Of a stretch of DNA of 64,000 nt, positions 7,246 through 15,276 are shown one piece after another. Origin of the DNA: Chloroflexales bacterium ZM16-3. GTDB lineage: Bacteria > Chloroflexota > Chloroflexia > Chloroflexales > Chloroflexaceae. The stretch spans positions 62,001-126,000 of the forward strand of contig RYFE02000012.1 of assembly GCA_004138175.2 (NCBI GenBank). Direction: 5' to 3'. Positions within the stretch are counted from its first letter, which is position 1. Every line of letters begins with the position of its first letter. A program made the position numbers and the translations under genes. Below the pieces are notes generated by a model. The model was not told the DNA's origin and ran no database searches. It was given only the letters and a program-made list of their open reading frames with translations.

Positions 7246-8637
7246 ATGGGAACCATCATGTCTGATGTGATTATTTCTCCGGAGATGCTGGCGCGCTATA
7301 ACAAGCCCGGTCCGCGCTATACCAGCTATCCGACCGTACCGGCCTGGACGGGAACCTTTGGTGAGGAGGAGTATCGCGAGGCGCTGGCCGATGTGTCGGC
7401 CCGTCCCGATGAGGCTCTCTCGGTCTATGTCCATCTGCCCTTCTGCGCCGAGCGCTGCACCTACTGCGGCTGTAACGCGACGGTGACCCGCCGATCTGAG
7501 GTGGTGGATGTCTACCTGGATCGCGTCGAGCGCGAGCTGGATATGGTGACCTCGCTGCTGGACGGGAAGCGGCAAGTGGTGCAGCTCCACTGGGGCGGCG
7601 GCACGCCGAACTTCCTCACCGAGCCCCAGATGAGCCGTCTGGTGGGCTTGCTCAAGCAGTACTTCACGATTGAGGACTCGGGCGAGATCTCGCTTGAGGT
7701 TGACCCGCGCATCGGCACGGTGGAGCAGCTGGCGCAGATCCGCGCGCTGGGCTTCAACCGGATTAGCCTGGGCGTCCAGGACATTAACCCGGATGTGCAG
7801 GAGGCTATTGGGCGCATCCAGCCCTTCGCGCAGACCGAGGAGCTCTACCGGGCCTGCCGCGACCTGGGCTTCGCCAGCGTGAACCTGGATATGGTCTACG
7901 GCCTGCCGCTTCAGACGGCTGAGACCTTCCAAGACACGCTGACGGCGATCAGCGATCTGCGCCCGGATCGGATCGCCTGCTTCAGCTACGCCCACGTGCC
8001 GTGGGTCAAGCCGAACCAGAAGCTGATCGATGTCGAGAAGCTGCCTGACACCTTCACCAAGTTCAGCCTGTTCCGCATGGCGATCGACAACCTGGGCGCA
8101 TCCGGCTACGACTGGGTGGGCATGGATCACTTCGCCCTGCGCGACGATGAGCTGGCGGTGGCGGCCCGCGAGCGGCGGCTGCACCGCAACTTTATGGGCT
8201 ACACCACCCGGCCGGCCCTGCATATGTTGGCCTTCGGCATGAGCAGCATCGGCGAGCTGGCCGGGCGCTTCGTCCAGAACGAGTCGCACCTGGGGCGCTA
8301 CCAGAAGATGGTGGACGCCGGGCAGCTGCCGGTGGTGCGCGGCTATAAGCTGAGCGATGATGACCTGCTGCGGCGCTCGGTTATCCTGCACCTGATGTGT
8401 AACCTGGAGCTGCCCTACGACCTGACCACCAAGTTGTTCGGGGTGGATCTGCGCGAGGCTCTGGGCGATGACTTGGATCGCATGGAGGCATATGTCGAGG
8501 ATGGCTTCCTAGAGCTGCTGCCCGACCGGGCGCAGGTGACGCCGCTGGGCCGCTTCTTCGTGCGCCTGCTGGCTATGGAGCTCGACGCCCACCTTGCGCG
8601 TACCTCGCAGAAGATCGCCTTCTCGAAGACGGTGTAG
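7246..8637 (+). CDS. hemN: Oxygen-independent coproporphyrinogen III oxidase (HemN)
   Basis: 463 residues with the hallmarks of true HemN: GPRYTSYPT near residue 22, radical SAM motif C67-x3-C71-x2-C74 followed by GC, and GGGTPNFL. It converts coproporphyrinogen III to protoporphyrinogen IX by two SAM-dependent decarboxylations and so feeds the BchE branch upstream in the same operon. The start may be the ATG at 7246 or MSDV at 7258; no clear Shine-Dalgarno decides. HemW-like chaperones lack the GPRYTSYPT start and are shorter, so HemN is preferred. Confidence 0.94.
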   Translation: MGTIMSDVIISPEMLARYNKPGPRYTSYPTVPAWTGTFGEEEYREALADVSARPDEALSVYVHLPFCAERCTYCGCNATVTRRSEVVDVYLDRVERELDMVTSLLDGKRQVVQLHWGGGTPNFLTEPQMSRLVGLLKQYFTIEDSGEISLEVDPRIGTVEQLAQIRALGFNRISLGVQDINPDVQEAIGRIQPFAQTEELYRACRDLGFASVNLDMVYGLPLQTAETFQDTLTAISDLRPDRIACFSYAHVPWVKPNQKLIDVEKLPDTFTKFSLFRMAIDNLGASGYDWVGMDHFALRDDELAVAARERRLHRNFMGYTTRPALHMLAFGMSSIGELAGRFVQNESHLGRYQKMVDAGQLPVVRGYKLSDDDLLRRSVILHLMCNLELPYDLTTKLFGVDLREALGDDLDRMEAYVEDGFLELLPDRAQVTPLGRFFVRLLAMELDAHLARTSQKIAFSKTV

Positions 8638-8641
8638 GGCA

Positions 8642-8669
8642 GGAGTCGGGCGTCGGGAGTCGGGCGTCA
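8642..8669. repeat. Heptamer array (GGAGTCG/GGCGTCG) 4 units
   Basis: Units GGAGTCG, GGCGTCG, GGAGTCG, GGCGTCA begin 5 bases after the hemN stop codon. Same unit family as 27154-27202. Confidence 0.8.
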
Positions 8670-8686
8670 GTGTCCGCTCATCCCGT

Positions 8687-8733
8687 ACAAAAAGGGTGTG
8701 GCGCGAAATTCATTCGTGCCACACCCTTTTTGT
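8687..8733. terminator. Bidirectional intrinsic terminator between hemN and the DUF2085 gene
   Basis: Perfect 16-bp stem ACAAAAAGGGTGTGGC / GCCACACCCTTTTTGT with A5 and T5 tracts on either side, so it can stop transcription from both converging genes. Confidence 0.85.
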
Positions 8734-8777
8734 GTGTCTGTCATGCTGTATGGATGGAAGCATCCTATCAGCTTCCC

Positions 8778-8812
8778 CAACCCCCGACTCCCAACCCCTG
8801 ACTCCCGACTCC
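8778..8812. repeat. Mixed heptamer array CAACCCC / CGACTCC, 5 units
   Basis: Units CAACCCC, CGACTCC, CAACCCC, TGACTCC, CGACTCC. It joins the two heptamer families seen separately at 4659 and 27154 in one array, and its last base is part of the DUF2085 stop codon (CTA on this strand). Confidence 0.8.
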
Positions 8813-9699
8813 TATATGATCAGCCCCAGGCTCTCCAGCCAGAAGCGCAGGTAGGACATCGCGCCGAGGATGATCAGGGTGGGGATGATCGCCACCGTGG
8901 CGGGGCGGGCGAGCTGGCGGATGCTGGTGATCTTGCCCTCGTAGCCCATCACCAGGCTGGTGAGCAGCAGCGAGACCATGTAGAGCACGCCTGTGATGCC
9001 GAAGAATGCGGTGAAGGCTAGCGGCCAGAACATAAAGCTCATGTTGGCGTAGATTGCCGCCAGCGAGAGCAGGTCAATGGCCATGATCCCCAGCAGTTCC
9101 CACCAGCTGCGCAGCACCGGCACGCTGTCCTCCACATTCTTGCGCAGGGTCATGTTCAGCACAATGTGCAGCATCACCGCGATCGAGATGCCCATGCCCA
9201 TGCCGGTGAGCGTGCGCAGGAAGTTGTCGGGCTGGTAGAGGTGGGGCTGGCCGATATCGACGAACAGCGAGTTGAAGCCGTCCACGCCCATGGCCACGAC
9301 GAAGAGGATGAGGACTACGCTGATCGGCCAGGGAGGCACGCGCCCGGCGCGGCCGCGCCCGATGGCGTAGAGGTAGCCCAGGGTGAGCAGGAAGCTCATG
9401 TAGATCCCGCTGTTGCGGGCGCAGAGTGGGAACTGTAGGCCGCCGAGGAAGATATTGTGCTGCTGGGCGCAGACCCCGTGGACGATCGCGTACATCTTCC
9501 ACTGGAGCGGCACGCCGGGGCTGAAGATCAGGGCTAGCAGCATGAGCGCGCCGACTCCGGCGAAGATCCAGCGCCAGGGGATGTCCCGGCGTAGGTGGAT
9601 CTCAACCTGACGATCATACTCGCGGGCCTCGCGCTCCTGCCGCTCGGCGATCTGCTGCTGGGCCAGGCGGATGACCTCCTCGGCGCTGTTCTCGCTCAT
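8812..9699 (-). CDS. DUF2085-family polytopic membrane protein
   Basis: 295 residues: a charged, coiled-coil-like N-terminus (about 1-40), then about seven hydrophobic segments. The segment VHGVCAQQHNIFLGGLQFPLCARNSG carries the Cys and CAR-N-G signature seen in DUF2085 proteins, whose function is unknown. The ATG at 9699 overlaps the stop of the upstream TlpA-like gene (ATGA), so the two are translationally coupled, suggesting a membrane protein working with an extracytoplasmic thiol-redox partner. The longer frame reading upstream is the antisense-shifted TlpA region and was discarded. Confidence 0.85.
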   Translation of the reverse strand: MSENSAEEVIRLAQQQIAERQEREAREYDRQVEIHLRRDIPWRWIFAGVGALMLLALIFSPGVPLQWKMYAIVHGVCAQQHNIFLGGLQFPLCARNSGIYMSFLLTLGYLYAIGRGRAGRVPPWPISVVLILFVVAMGVDGFNSLFVDIGQPHLYQPDNFLRTLTGMGMGISIAVMLHIVLNMTLRKNVEDSVPVLRSWWELLGIMAIDLLSLAAIYANMSFMFWPLAFTAFFGITGVLYMVSLLLTSLVMGYEGKITSIRQLARPATVAIIPTLIILGAMSYLRFWLESLGLII

Positions 9700-10253
9700 T
9701 GCAGCGCATCCAGGTGCTTGGCTAGGAGCGCGGGCGATAGCCCGCCGAGCTGCCTGCTGCTGATCGTGCCGTCGCTGTTGATGAAGTAGGTCATCGGCAG
9801 GCTGGTGGCACCGTAGCGGTCGCCGATGTCGCCAGCGATATTGGCGATCAGCGGGAAGGTGACGCCGACCTCGTTGCCGAACTTGGCGATGGCGTCCGGT
9901 GCCTCGTTGCGGTTCACCCCGAGGATGACCAGGTTCTCGCTGTTGTCGGTGGCCGTCTGCTGAAGCTCGGGCATCTCCTCGCGGCAGGGCATGCACCAGG
10001 TGGCCCAGAAGTTCACCAGCACGCGCTTGCCGCGCAGCTCGCTGAGCGTGTGGACGCTGCCGTCGGCCATGGTGTAGCTGAAGTCGGGGGCGGCCTCGCC
10101 GTCGGTGGGTCGCCCGCCGCTGGCGTCGATGATGGCGCTCTGGGTTGCCAGGGCGACGTTCCCGACCTCAACCGTGGGGATCGCGGCGGGCTGGCTGGTG
10201 CCGCACGCGGCCAGGGCTAGGGCGAAGATGATTAGGGCGATAGATCTTCTCAT
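9696..10253 (-). CDS. TlpA/ResA-like thioredoxin lipoprotein
   Basis: 185 residues. The N-terminus is a lipoprotein signal (hydrophobic stretch then LALAACGTS, lipobox Cys near 17). A thioredoxin fold follows with FWATWCMPCREEMPEL, where WCMPC is the redox pair, and the cis-Pro motif SLPMTYF. Such proteins reduce apocytochromes or other extracytoplasmic thiols. It shares ATGA with the DUF2085 gene downstream. A -10 box 6 bases before the ATG points to a leaderless mRNA. Confidence 0.92.
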   Translation of the reverse strand: MRRSIALIIFALALAACGTSQPAAIPTVEVGNVALATQSAIIDASGGRPTDGEAAPDFSYTMADGSVHTLSELRGKRVLVNFWATWCMPCREEMPELQQTATDNSENLVILGVNRNEAPDAIAKFGNEVGVTFPLIANIAGDIGDRYGATSLPMTYFINSDGTISSRQLGGLSPALLAKHLDALQ

Positions 10254-10259
10254 ATGGTC

Positions 10260-10265
10260 ATTATA
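10260..10265 (-). promoter_or_regulatory. -10 box directly before the TlpA-like gene (leaderless start)
   Basis: TATAAT on the minus strand with 6 bases to the ATG at 10253, the same spacing as for the genes at 1133 and 46412. Confidence 0.5.
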
Positions 10266-10299
10266 TCGCAGCGGAACCGGTGAGGAAATAACAAAATTG

Positions 10300-10356
10300 T
10301 AGGGGCGAAGCAATGCACCCGCGCTCGAAGAGCGCGGGTGCATTGCTTCGCCCCTA
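10300..10356. repeat. Perfect long palindrome TAGGGGCGAAGC...GCTTCGCCCCTA (family C)
   Basis: Arms of 27 bases pair perfectly around a 3-base loop. It may act as a terminator for the DUF5666 remnant and belongs to the GTAGGG palindrome group. Confidence 0.8.
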
Positions 10357-10373
10357 TGGCGATGACGTGTGGG

Positions 10374-10749
10374 TTACGGGCGGGCGGGCGGCGGGCCGCC
10401 GGGGCCGGGGCGGCCCTGGGGCTGGGTGGTGCTGGCGTGGACGGCGGTGGCGGTGAAGGCACCGGCGGTATCGGTCGCGCCATCGGCGTGGATGAACTGG
10501 CCGGATGTCCTGGCTGGTGCCATCGCGGCCGGTGACGGTGATGGTGGAGCCGCTGAGGCTGGCGACCTGGCCGCCGGCGTGGGTGCCGTCATCTTGGCGA
10601 GGGCCGCCGGGGCCGCAGTCGCCGGGGCCGTTCTGCTGTGTCTGGGCCGTGTTCGTCGCTGCCGACACGCTCGTGGTTCCCCGCATCAGGGAAACCGCCA
10701 CCAGGGCCGCCAGGGCGACCGCCGCAATAACCATTAGGAAACGCTTCAT
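10374..10749 (-). pseudogene. Frameshifted secreted DUF5666-like protein
   Basis: Translation from 10749 gives a good signal peptide (MKRFLMVIAAVALAALVAVS) and a beta segment VASLSGSTITVTGRDGTSQDI, after an AAGGAG site. Near 10500 the frame must shift by one base to continue sensibly as SGQFIHADGATDTAGAFTATAV and a Pro/Gly-rich tail ending at 10374. The pieces together resemble the intact DUF5666-like gene at 56892-57377 (GTVETIDGSTVSLKL...). Either a real inactivating indel or a sequencing error; both reading frames are otherwise open. Confidence 0.6.
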
Positions 10750-10884
10750 CGGGTTGCTCCTTCGTGTGCTTAAGCCTTACCACCTTCATTGGGTGACGAT
10801 GTTAATTTCGTCGGTGGTGTATGCAGTGTAGAGGCGTCGTGTTTAGAACTTCTTCAGAACTCTTTGGCATTTGGCCAAGATGAA

Positions 10885-10906
10885 GGGCGACCCCGCAGGG
10901 TCGCCC
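10885..10906. repeat. Short hairpin GGGCGACCC-GCAG-GGGTCGCCC type
   Basis: Inverted repeat GGGCGACCC/GGGTCGCCC in the 240-base gap between the DUF5666 remnant and the histidine kinase gene; no T tract, so a terminator role is doubtful. The rest of that gap holds nothing else recognisable. Confidence 0.55.
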
Positions 10907-10968
10907 GTAGATTGATTAACCATTTGGGAGTGCGCGGGGTCAGAGATCGCTTCTGAGTACGCTGTGCT

Positions 10969-10989
10969 CAATCTGCAATCTGCAATCGC
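10969..10989. repeat. Heptamer array (CAATCTG) 3 units next to a stop codon
   Basis: CAATCTG, CAATCTG, CAATCGC, the complement of the ATTGCAG unit at 7166; it ends 1 base before the histidine kinase stop (10991). Confidence 0.75.
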
Positions 10990-10990
10990 T

Positions 10991-12370
10991 TTAGAGCGGC
11001 AGGCTGACGGTGAAGGTGGTACCCTTGCCGATGGTGCTTTCGACGCGCACAGCGCCGCCGTGGGCCTCGATAATCGAGCGGACGATCGCCAGGCCCAGGC
11101 CCGAGCCGCCGGTCTCCTGCTGGCGCGCGGCGTCGGCGCGGTAGAAGCGCTCGAAGATATTCGGCAGGTGCTCGGCTGCAATGCCGCTGCCGGTGTCGGC
11201 GACGCTGAGCAGGAGGTTTCCGTCGCGCTCATCTGCGCTCAGGCAGATCTGGCCGCCGGCGGGCGTGTAGCGCAGGGCGTTGCTCACCAGGTTGCCCAAG
11301 GAGCGGCTTATGCGCTCGTAGTCTACATTCGCCTCGGGCAGCGGCCCGCTCTCCCGCATCACCAGGCTGACCCCGGCCTGCTCAGCGGCGTGGCCGTAGG
11401 TCTCGGTGACATGGGCGAGGATCTGGCTCGGCTCGGTGGGGCGGCGCTGGATCGGCAGCTCGCCGGCGTCGGCCAGCGAGAGCGTGTGCAGGTCGTCCAC
11501 AAGGCGCTGGAGGATCTGGGTCTCATCGTAGAGGACGCTGAATCGCTCAGGCGTGGGCTTGAGCACCTGGTCGCGCAGCGACTCAAGGTAGCCCGAGATC
11601 ACCGTCAGCGGGGTGCGCAGATCGTGGGCGATGTCGGCGGTCATCTGGCGGCGCAGCTGGTTGGCGTGGGCGAGGTCAGCGCTCATATGGTTGAACTGGG
11701 TCGCCAGGTCGCCCAGCTCGTCGCGGGAGCGCACCACAACCTGATGGCCCAGGTCGCCGCTGGCGATCTGGCGGGCGGCGGCGGTGAGCTCGTGCAGGGG
11801 CCGGGTGATCAGGCGGGCCACCAACACCCCGAGCGCGAGGGCAATCCCTGCGGTGGCGGCGGCGGCGATGGCGAGGGCCGCGTCGGTGCTGGCCAGGTAG
11901 CGCTCCTGGGCCGGGTCACGAATAGCCGCGGCGGCGGGGGTGAGCGCCACGCCAATGATCTGGCCTCCGCTGCTGCTGATCGGCGTGCCTGCGGCGAGCG
12001 CCGCCGGGGGCAGCGTGTCGCCGGCTTTATAGCCAGCGGTGGGGATGATCACCCTTCCCGCCGGGTCGGCCAGCCCGAAGGAGATCGTCAGCGGGTCATC
12101 GCGGGGGGGGATTCCGTTCGTGTGCTGATCATCCGGCGGGCGGTGCGCGGTGCGGTCGCGCATCCAGCTATTGATCTCCTTGAGGCTGCCGTTCGCGGCG
12201 TAGTAGTCGATCACCCGGCCGATGAAGAAGTCACGCTGCTGGGTGACGACGAAGGCGTCGAACTGGGCGTTCACAAACTGGCGCACGAAGATCGCCGCCA
12301 GGACGGCGCCGGCCAGGCTGGTGAGCAGGAAGGCCAGCACGAGTTTTGTGCTGAGTGATCGCATAGCCAT
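10991..12370 (-). CDS. Sensor histidine kinase (HAMP-HisKA-HATPase)
   Basis: 459 residues: TM helix at about 10-30, extracytoplasmic sensor region to about 160, second TM (AIAAAATAGIALALGVLVA), HAMP, HisKA with DIAHDLRTPL (phosphoacceptor H249), then HATPase with N box (LGNLVSNALRYTP), DTGSGI and GSGLGLAI boxes. It lies downstream of an OmpR-type regulator in the same direction, its obvious partner. The start is MAMRS at 12370 or MRS at 12364. The 69-base gap to the regulator holds a large inverted repeat (12373-12440). The signal sensed is not evident. Confidence 0.94.
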   Translation of the reverse strand: MAMRSLSTKLVLAFLLTSLAGAVLAAIFVRQFVNAQFDAFVVTQQRDFFIGRVIDYYAANGSLKEINSWMRDRTAHRPPDDQHTNGIPPRDDPLTISFGLADPAGRVIIPTAGYKAGDTLPPAALAAGTPISSSGGQIIGVALTPAAAAIRDPAQERYLASTDAALAIAAAATAGIALALGVLVARLITRPLHELTAAARQIASGDLGHQVVVRSRDELGDLATQFNHMSADLAHANQLRRQMTADIAHDLRTPLTVISGYLESLRDQVLKPTPERFSVLYDETQILQRLVDDLHTLSLADAGELPIQRRPTEPSQILAHVTETYGHAAEQAGVSLVMRESGPLPEANVDYERISRSLGNLVSNALRYTPAGGQICLSADERDGNLLLSVADTGSGIAAEHLPNIFERFYRADAARQQETGGSGLGLAIVRSIIEAHGGAVRVESTIGKGTTFTVSLPL

Positions 12371-12372
12371 AC

Positions 12373-12440
12373 AACCTGTCAGCTGCGGTCGGAGATGCCT
12401 CCGCAGCATAGAGATGATTTGGGGCCGCAGCTGACAGGTT
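12373..12440. repeat. Inverted repeat between response regulator and kinase genes
   Basis: Arms AACCTGTCAGCTGCGG (12373-12388) and CCGCAGCTGACAGGTT (12425-12440) enclose a loop with a small CGGAG/CTCCG hairpin. The outer arm ends at the regulator stop codon. The arm core ACCTGTCAGCTG also forms the terminator at 58487-58521. It may attenuate read-through and lower kinase expression relative to the regulator. Confidence 0.75.
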
Positions 12441-13129
12441 TACTGATCGACCCGGCAGCGGTAGCCGACGCCGAAGACCGTCTCGACATAACGGGGCTGG
12501 GCCGGGTCTGGCTCCAGCTTCTTGCGGATGTTGCGGATATGGACATCGATAGTGCGCTCGACGCCCTCGTAGTCGTTGCCCTGGAGCCGCTCAAGGAGCT
12601 GCTCGCGGGTGAAGACCCGCCCCGGCGACTCCATCAGTGCGGCCAGCAGCTCAAACTCCGAGGGGGTCAGGGAGACGGGCCGGTCGGCCACGGCCACGCC
12701 GCGAGTGGCCCTGTCGAGGCTCAGGTCGCCTACGCGCAGCAGCTCATCGGGTGCGGATGCCTCGGGCGAAGTGCGCCGCAGCACGGCGCGGATGCGGGCC
12801 AGCAGCTCGTGCATGCCGAAGGGCTTGGTCACATAGTCGTCGGCACCGAGCTCCAGGCCGACCACCTTGTCGGACTCGGCGACGCGCGCGGTGAGCATGA
12901 TGATCGGGATGCTGTGGCGCTTGCGGAAGACTTTCATAAACTCGAAGCCGTCGAGGTTGGGCATCATCACATCGAGCAGGATGATGTCGGGCAGCTCGCG
13001 GCCGGCCACCATCAGGGCCTCGGCCCCGTCGCTGGCGGTGATCACGCGGAACCCGTTCTCGCTCAGGTAGTCCTTGAGCAGCGCTCGCACGTTGGCGTGG
13101 TCGTCCACCGCCAGGATTGTCTTGGCCAT
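12440..13129 (-). CDS. OmpR/PhoB-type response regulator
   Basis: 229 residues: receiver with acidic pair near 9-10, phosphoacceptor D53 (LLDVMMP), Thr in IIMLTA and Lys in YVTKPFG; then an OmpR winged helix ending RTIDVHIRNIRKKLEPD...VFGVGYRC. AAGGAGG stands before the ATG, and TATACT at 13157-13162 is a likely -10. First gene of the two-component operon with the kinase at 10991. Confidence 0.95.
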   Translation of the reverse strand: MAKTILAVDDHANVRALLKDYLSENGFRVITASDGAEALMVAGRELPDIILLDVMMPNLDGFEFMKVFRKRHSIPIIMLTARVAESDKVVGLELGADDYVTKPFGMHELLARIRAVLRRTSPEASAPDELLRVGDLSLDRATRGVAVADRPVSLTPSEFELLAALMESPGRVFTREQLLERLQGNDYEGVERTIDVHIRNIRKKLEPDPAQPRYVETVFGVGYRCRVDQ

Positions 13130-13205
13130 CGGATCTTTTCCTCCTTCGCTGGCCCAAGTATAGCAGCGCCGTGTTCAGATTCGGTATAGGGGGCGCATAC
13201 ATGAT

Positions 13206-13244
13206 GTAGGGACGCAGCACGCTGCGTCCCTGCTGCGTCCCTAC
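13206..13244. repeat. GTAGGGACGCAGC palindrome (family C) over the stop of the next gene
   Basis: GTAGGGACGCAG ... CTGCGTCCCTAC with an internal extra half-unit. The right CTAC end contains the stop codon (13241-13243) of the Zn-ribbon gene on the minus strand. Confidence 0.75.
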
Positions 13245-14401
13245 CCGCCCACCACGTGGACGATCTGGGAGCGGCGGAAGACGATCACGGCGCGGCTGGC
13301 CTGGTAGCGGCTCTGGGTCTTGGTGAGGATCAGCCCGTCGTATCCGTTGCGGTCAAGCCACCACTCGGCGGCCGGCTCGGCCTCCATGGCCATGCCGAGG
13401 TCGCGGGCCTCGGCGCGGATCTGCCTGATCTGCCGCTTCCACGCGGCCAGATCGCAGGTGTAGGGGCGCTCCAGGCGCACGCGGAAGCGCTCGCCGGAGC
13501 CGAAGTTGATGATGCCCTGCGGGATCAGGCCGCGCAGCTGGTTCTCGAAGCGGCCGACCGGGGTGAGCACGACCCCGCGCCCGGCGGGGGTATGCTCCTG
13601 AGTCGGCGGGTAGGCTCCGAAGAGCTGATGGAGGCCGGTGGTCTGCCCGCCTCTGGCCCACAGCTCGGCCTCGGCCTCGGGCATGTCGGCCACCCGCTCG
13701 TCATAGTCGGAGAAGCGGGGCACGCGGGGCGGGGCCATGATCTGCACCTGGGGCAGGGGCATATCGGGGCGAACCTCGCCGTCGGGGCCGACCCACACGG
13801 CCTCCAGCAGGCTCATGGGCGCGTCGTGGTGGGCCAGGTAGCGGAACCCGCGCCGCTCGCGGCCCTCCTTCGCGCGCGACTCGGCGCCGATGCGGGCGCG
13901 CAGGCGCAGGCCCTCGCCGCAGCCGGGGGCGGGGAACCACTCGATGGCTGCGCTGAAGCGGAAGATCGCCCGCCCGTCGGGCTGATCCTGGCTGCCGTCG
14001 GACTGCCAGCCCTTGCCGACCAGGCCGCTCCATCCACCAACCACGGCCCGCAGGGGCGCGTAGATGGCCATCACGGCGTCGGGGCCGGGCGGCTCGTCGA
14101 GCACCCAGAGGCCGGGCGGGATGGCCCCCGAGGTTGGCAGCTGCACGGTGCCGCCGATCACGCTCTGCTCGACCCCGGCGTTGCCAAGTCGTACGGTGGG
14201 CGCGGGCCTGCCCTTCGGGGTGCGGCCCGCCCGCGCTGCTCGGCTCGGTGGCGGGGGCGGCTCGGCTGCGGGGACGGCAGGTGCGGGCGCGTCGTGGGGG
14301 GCGACATCACCGCCGCACTCGATGCAGAAGCGTGGCTCGCCGGGCGGCAGGGCTGCGCCGCAGTAGCGGCAGAACTTCGGCCAAGGGTGGGAAGTAGTCA
14401 T
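13241..14401 (-). CDS. Zn-ribbon protein with large unrecognised beta-rich body
   Basis: 386 residues. An N-terminal double zinc ribbon (CRYCGAALPPGEPRFCIECG) is followed by a Pro/Ala-rich linker (about 40-70) and roughly 310 residues without a domain I recognise; a region near WKRQIRQIRAEARDLGM looks helical and the end is beta-rich. Many Chloroflexota proteins use such zinc ribbons as N-terminal adaptors. No signal peptide or membrane segment. It shares no operon neighbour: the regulator operon starts 112 bases further downstream in the same direction, separated by a palindrome. Function not assigned. Confidence 0.8.
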   Translation of the reverse strand: MTTSHPWPKFCRYCGAALPPGEPRFCIECGGDVAPHDAPAPAVPAAEPPPPPSRAARAGRTPKGRPAPTVRLGNAGVEQSVIGGTVQLPTSGAIPPGLWVLDEPPGPDAVMAIYAPLRAVVGGWSGLVGKGWQSDGSQDQPDGRAIFRFSAAIEWFPAPGCGEGLRLRARIGAESRAKEGRERRGFRYLAHHDAPMSLLEAVWVGPDGEVRPDMPLPQVQIMAPPRVPRFSDYDERVADMPEAEAELWARGGQTTGLHQLFGAYPPTQEHTPAGRGVVLTPVGRFENQLRGLIPQGIINFGSGERFRVRLERPYTCDLAAWKRQIRQIRAEARDLGMAMEAEPAAEWWLDRNGYDGLILTKTQSRYQASRAVIVFRRSQIVHVVGG

Positions 14402-14617
14402 CGGAGCTCTACTTTCTCTCGGGTGGGGATGTCTCGGCTGGCGCTTGCCCTGGCTATAGCTCGGGGTTCGGGGTTCCCCGCGACCCCGCAGGCCGAACAG
14501 GCTGCGGATGCGGCCCAGGAGGTCCGCTGGCTCATATCAAGCCCGTCGGCCACAGGCAGGCATAGAACTTGCTGCGATAATGACACAGGCAACAGAGCAT
14601 AAAGGAAAGGAGACATC

Positions 14618-15169
14618 ATGCAAAAGATCAATGATCTTTTTGGCAAGCTTGTGATCAGCCAGATCACCGGAGACCAGGTGGCCTCGGTGAGCGATATTGT
14701 ACTCGACCAGGAGGTGCGCAGGATTGTGGCACTGATCATCAGCGGCCGCGCGAGCGGCGAGCAGGTGGTGCGTTGGCCGCAGATCCTCGGGGTGGGCGAG
14801 TTCGTGGTGGTGGACGGTGCCCAGGCATTCCTCGCCGCCAGCGATGACTCTGAGATCGCCGAGCTGCGCGCGGGGGCCGAGCGGATCACCGGCAAGCATA
14901 TTATCAGCGCCTCCGGCGAGCAGGTCGGCACAGTCAGCGATATGTACTTCAGCCGCGATGGCGAGCTGGTCGGCTTCGAGCTGCGGCGCGGGTTGTTCGG
15001 CGGGCTCGACCCCCAGGCCATCCGCGCCGAGGATATCCAAGCTGTCGGACGGGATGCGGTGATCGTCTCGGCGAATGAGTCGATCTCCATGAGCGCGCTC
15101 GACTCAGACACATCGACGGCGTCGGATCCGGGCGAGCCGGAGCTCTCTGCGCCCAGCATTTCGGGCTGA
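14618..15169 (+). CDS. PRC-barrel domain protein (two barrels)
   Basis: 183 residues after a strong AAAGGAG site. Two PRC-barrel-like units: LFGKLVISQITGDQVASVSD (from residue 7) and ITGKHIISASGEQVGTVSD (from about 90), each followed by the barrel strands. PRC barrels occur in photosynthetic reaction centre H subunits, RimM and stress proteins; here the soluble two-barrel form is typical of proteins of unknown role. The acidic Ser/Pro-rich tail is about 25 residues. GATAAT at 14576-14581 may be the -10. Confidence 0.85.
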   Translation: MQKINDLFGKLVISQITGDQVASVSDIVLDQEVRRIVALIISGRASGEQVVRWPQILGVGEFVVVDGAQAFLAASDDSEIAELRAGAERITGKHIISASGEQVGTVSDMYFSRDGELVGFELRRGLFGGLDPQAIRAEDIQAVGRDAVIVSANESISMSALDSDTSTASDPGEPELSAPSISG

Positions 15170-15217
15170 TGGGTGGGGAGAGATCCTCAAGACGCTGGCG
15201 TAGGGGCGATACGCTGA

Positions 15218-15244
15218 TTGCCTCTCAGGAGGGTGTGGTATGAT
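15218..15244 (+). promoter_or_regulatory. Probable promoter of the glycoside hydrolase gene
   Basis: TTGCCT (15218-15223), 15-base spacer, TATGAT (15239-15244); spacing is short, so moderate confidence. Confidence 0.35.
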
Positions 15245-15276
15245 GCGCAAATACCCTGCTGCTGAAGGCATCCGCT

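Noticed and set aside
6355-8391. 678-codon open frame on the minus strand opposite bchE and hemN
   Set aside because: High-GC antisense shadow; composition (His/Leu/Gln-rich) and absence of any motif, while both plus-strand genes are unmistakable.
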